The position numbers and the translations under genes were made by a program. The notes under the pieces are model-generated. The model saw only the letters and a list, made by a program, of their open reading frames with translations. It did not search any database and was not told where the DNA came from. 7,851 nucleotides of DNA from Candidatus Woesearchaeota archaeon. Its GTDB lineage: Archaea; Nanobdellota; Nanobdellia; Woesearchaeales; WAPJ01. Within the stretch, counting starts at the first letter, position 1. Each line of letters opens with the position of its first letter. Location: contig WAPJ01000110.1 of assembly GCA_015520785.1 (NCBI GenBank), positions 1 to 7,851 of the forward strand. Direction: 5' to 3'. This document shows positions 5,857 to 7,851 of the stretch, in pieces.

Positions 5857-7329
5857 ATGCGCTTCACGCTCCGACGCACGTTCATCAGCACGGGCGGCCC
5901 ACGGATTATCATCCTCACCCGACAAGACGCGCGGAGGCTGGGCGTGCATGCGGGTGATCGTGTCAAGCTGAGCACGCCCACGAGCACGACAGTCGCCGTC
6001 GTTGATACAACCCCAACGGGCCGTGAGGGTGTCATCCTCGTGCATGATGAAGTCTGGCGTGACCTGCATGGCGCGCGCGAGGCCGAGGTCAGCCTCGTAC
6101 CCCACCCCCAATCCCTCAGCCTCATCCGTAGGAAGCTTGACGGGGAGGAACTCACGGATACGGAACTCTACGAGATCATCCGGGATATCACGCAGCACCG
6201 GTTGAAGGAGGATGAGATTGCCTTCTTCGTGAGCGGCGTCTACCTGCACGGCCTCACCCTGCAGGAAACGATCAGTCTCACACGGGCAATGGTCCAGACG
6301 GGTGAGACGATCATCTTCCCCTACGAGACGGTGGATAAGCATTGTACGGGTGGCGTGCCGAATAACCGGACGACCATGCTCATCGTCCCCATCCTCGCAA
6401 GTCTCGGCTTGAAAATACCCAAGACGAGCAGCCGGAGCATTACCAGCCCGGCGGGAACGGCGGATACGATGGAAGTCCTCGCCAACGTAAGCCTCACCGC
6501 GGACCAGATACGGCATATCACGGATACGGCTGGCGGGGTGATGGCGTGGGGTGGCGCGCTCAACCTCGCACCCGCTGATGATCTCATCATTCGCGTGGAG
6601 CGGAGCCTCCAATTAGACGCGGAAGGCCAGCTCATAGCCAGCGTCCTCGCGAAGAAGGCGAGCGTGAACGCGAAGCGCGTGCTCATTGACATTCCCGTCG
6701 GCAAGCATACCAAGTTTACGAGTAAGAAGCAAGCGCTCAGCACGGCGAAACGCTTCAAACACGTCGGGAAAGCCCTCGGCATGCACGTGCACGTGATCAT
6801 TACGGATGGGAATGAGCCGATCGGCCGTGGCATCGGCCCACTCTTGGAAGCACGGGATGTCCTCTGGGTGCTCGAACAAGACCCTCGCCGCCCGCGTGAT
6901 CTTGAAGAGAAAGCCGTATGGATGGCAAGCATCCTCCTCGAGATGAGCGGTGTCAGGCACGCGGAGCGGAAGGCCTGGCAGGCCTTACGGAAGGGATTGG
7001 CATTGGCGAAGATGCGGGAGATCATCCGCCTCCAGGGGCGGAAGCATGATCAGAGCGGTCAGCTCAGGCTTGCACCCTTCAAGCATGTCATCCGCGCTGA
7101 TAAAGCCGGGAGGCATGCGGGCTATCATACGCGTCACCTGAGCATTCTCGCACAGATCCTCGGCGCACCATTGGATAAGCGGGCGGGCGTCTATCTTGAA
7201 CGCGTCAAGAATGATCCTGTCAAGCCGGGCGATCCCGTGCTCACCCTCTACGCGGAGAATACTGCAAAGCTCGAGGCGGGCATCAAGTATGCCATGGAGC
7301 ATGAGATCTTCACGATCCGTGACGCATAA
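5857..7329 (+). CDS. deoA: AMP phosphorylase (archaeal thymidine phosphorylase homologue)
   Basis: The product is 490 aa. It converts AMP (and CMP/UMP) plus phosphate to base and ribose-1,5-bisphosphate, the first step of the archaeal route that feeds type III RuBisCO. An N-terminal domain typical of the archaeal enzymes (1-83) precedes the phosphorylase core. Signatures are VDKHCTGGVPNNRTT (159-173), PKTSSRSITSPAGTADTMEV (188-207), WGGALNLAPADD (231-242), ASVLAKKASV (261-270) and EPIGRGIGPLLEARDVL (320-336). A C-terminal alpha/beta domain (about 400-490) ends EHEIFTIRDA. Residue N169 stands where family members I recall have glycine (GGVPGN), next to the phosphate-binding region. I use ATG 5857 for its 31-nt TATA spacing; GTG 5848 would add three residues. 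Bacterial-type thymidine phosphorylase is less likely given length and the SSR-ITSPAGTAD motif. Confidence 0.95.
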   Translation: MRFTLRRTFISTGGPRIIILTRQDARRLGVHAGDRVKLSTPTSTTVAVVDTTPTGREGVILVHDEVWRDLHGAREAEVSLVPHPQSLSLIRRKLDGEELTDTELYEIIRDITQHRLKEDEIAFFVSGVYLHGLTLQETISLTRAMVQTGETIIFPYETVDKHCTGGVPNNRTTMLIVPILASLGLKIPKTSSRSITSPAGTADTMEVLANVSLTADQIRHITDTAGGVMAWGGALNLAPADDLIIRVERSLQLDAEGQLIASVLAKKASVNAKRVLIDIPVGKHTKFTSKKQALSTAKRFKHVGKALGMHVHVIITDGNEPIGRGIGPLLEARDVLWVLEQDPRRPRDLEEKAVWMASILLEMSGVRHAERKAWQALRKGLALAKMREIIRLQGRKHDQSGQLRLAPFKHVIRADKAGRHAGYHTRHLSILAQILGAPLDKRAGVYLERVKNDPVKPGDPVLTLYAENTAKLEAGIKYAMEHEIFTIRDA

Positions 7330-7330
7330 T

Positions 7331-7400
7331 CCTTCATCCCCTCCTTTCCAGCGTTCCCCCCTTATTCCTCTTCTCACCTTTCTCTCCCCCTTTTCCTCCT
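7331..7400 (+). other. pyrimidine-rich tract after AMP phosphorylase, possible terminator
   Basis: A fourth plus-strand C/T tract starts 2 nt after the stop codon. T runs are at most T4, so termination here is less certain than after rpsO or recJ. From 7401 to 7454 I see only a weak A/T element (TTTTAC, 7415-7420). Confidence 0.55.
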
Positions 7401-7454
7401 GCGTGACCCGCTTCTTTTACACTGTGGCATAGATCATTAGCACCTCATGATGAC

Positions 7455-7488
7455 TATCCCTTTTGAAGGATGATTGTTGGAAGGGGTG
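7455..7488. repeat. 8-bp hairpin, first of two abutting stems
   Basis: TATCCCTT (7455-7462) pairs with AAGGGGTG (7481-7488), including two G-T wobbles, around an 18-nt loop. It is separated by one base from the stem starting at 7490. Confidence 0.42.
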
Positions 7489-7489
7489 A

Positions 7490-7563
7490 TGGGAGGGAGT
7501 GGTGGACGTGACATTGGCTGCTTGAGAAATCGCTGCGTGAGAGAGTGGATACACTTCCTCCCA
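7490..7563. repeat. 12-bp stem with 50-nt loop, candidate structured RNA
   Basis: TGGGAGGGAGTG (7490-7501) pairs with CACTTCCTCCCA (7552-7563) over 12 consecutive positions with one G-T wobble. The loop carries the imperfect direct repeat CTGCTTGAG (7518-7526) and CTGCGTGAG (7533-7541). The TATA box of the next gene begins 11 nt after the stem. It may be part of an AMP phosphorylase 3' UTR or a separate small RNA. The wobble forms on the plus-strand RNA as G-U, which slightly favours that strand. Confidence 0.45.
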
Positions 7564-7573
7564 ATGCGAATCA

Positions 7574-7581
7574 TTTTAAAC
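7574..7581 (+). promoter_or_regulatory. TATA-like box for the ORF at the window end
   Basis: TTTTAAAC; the TTA core begins 31 nt before ATG 7607, matching the spacing at five other starts. This supports the partial ORF as a real gene. Confidence 0.6.
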
Positions 7582-7606
7582 ATGATCGTGTTTGAATGTC
7601 TTCCGT

Positions 7607-7851
7607 ATGGATTTGAAAGCGCCGAAGGTGACGCTCACGTATAAGGGCTTCTTCTCTCTTAAAGGCCTGTATGCTCTGCTTGCTGAGACGCTCGTGCAGA
7701 AGGGCTGGCAGCCTGACGCGGAGAGTGATCCATTGGAATATATGGAACGCTACTATTATCATCTCGTCAAGCCTACAGGCGTGTATGACTGGTATGCCGA
7801 GTGGCGGGTGAAGAAGGACTGGGATATGAAACACTTCACCCTCTACTTGAC
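7607..7851 (+). CDS. partial ORF (5' end), conserved archaeal hypothetical protein
   Basis: The frame is open from ATG 7607 to the window edge (81 complete codons), so the C-terminus is missing. It begins MDLKAPKVTLTYKGFFSLKG and is rich in Trp, Tyr, Lys and Glu, with no membrane segment. The pattern YKGFF..KGLYALL (12-25), YYYHLVKP (52-59) and WYAEWRVKKDWDMKHF (64-79) resembles a DPANN/archaeal hypothetical family I recall, with an FKG.FDFD.LY start and a W.G.RK...WDM segment. No function is known to me. The start is supported by a TATA box 31 nt upstream. It follows AMP phosphorylase after a 277-nt spacer, so it probably has its own promoter. Confidence 0.7.
   Translation, partial: MDLKAPKVTLTYKGFFSLKGLYALLAETLVQKGWQPDAESDPLEYMERYYYHLVKPTGVYDWYAEWRVKKDWDMKHFTLYL

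Noticed and set aside
5725..6612. 295-aa minus-strand ORF across the DUF460 and deoA genes
   Set aside because: It is antisense to two well-supported proteins, has no promoter or ribosome site, and is explained by high G+C lowering stop-codon frequency.
7447..7500. C/D box sRNA starting at ATGATGA
   Set aside because: No CTGA D or D' box at the needed spacing was found. GTGATGATGA at 4574-4583 and TGAGATGA at 3194-3201 and 3233-3240 fail in the same way.
7571..7834. 87-aa minus-strand ORF at the window end
   Set aside because: It is antisense to the plus-strand ORF from 7607, which has a well-spaced TATA box and a plausible composition.

Overview
The window looks archaeal. It encodes an archaeal-type small-subunit protein uS15, a RecJ/GAN-type DHH nuclease, an archaeal AMP phosphorylase and a COG2433/DUF460-type RuvC-like protein. 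Almost every gene has a TATA-like CTTAAAAA/TTTAAAAG box about 30 nt before its ATG and no Shine-Dalgarno site, which is the layout of leaderless archaeal transcription. G+C is clearly above 50%. The species cannot be named from sequence alone. Short genes and the family resemblance of the last ORF make a DPANN-type lineage possible, but this is a guess.

Layout. 1-250: a possible 38-aa small ORF on the minus strand, divergent from rpsO, with TATA boxes for both directions. 250-353: an unusual rpsO leader (tandem 11-nt repeat, perfect hairpin, Shine-Dalgarno). 354-809: rpsO. 810-1059: a pyrimidine-rich spacer with T-run terminators. 1060-1611: an unrecognised one-TM membrane protein. 1644-3011: recJ-like nuclease. 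3012-3271: convergent spacer with a pyrimidine tract and a hairpin. 3272-4330 (minus): PerM/AI-2E-family permease. 4331-4746: divergent spacer with a pyrimidine tract, hairpins and a 74-nt nested inverted repeat. 4747-5829: DUF460-type RNase H-fold protein. 5857-7329: AMP phosphorylase. 7330-7606: spacer with two abutting hairpins. 7607 to the window end: the beginning of an unrecognised ORF.

How the genes relate. rpsO next to a RecJ/GAN nuclease is a recurring archaeal arrangement that joins translation and DNA replication/repair functions. Here a membrane protein sits between them. DUF460 and AMP phosphorylase are tandem, and the stop codon of the first lies inside the TATA box of the second, so both read-through and independent transcription are plausible. 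AMP phosphorylase implies the archaeal nucleoside monophosphate degradation route, but its partners (ribose-1,5-bisphosphate isomerase, type III RuBisCO) are not in the window.

Most coding content is ordinary housekeeping. The less explained signals are non-coding: two candidate structured RNAs (7455-7563 and 4613-4686), the rpsO leader, strand-biased pyrimidine tracts in four spacers, and an 8-mer seen three times in control regions. I found no CRISPR array, tRNA, rRNA or insertion sequence. I saw no multi-gene system that I would call new.
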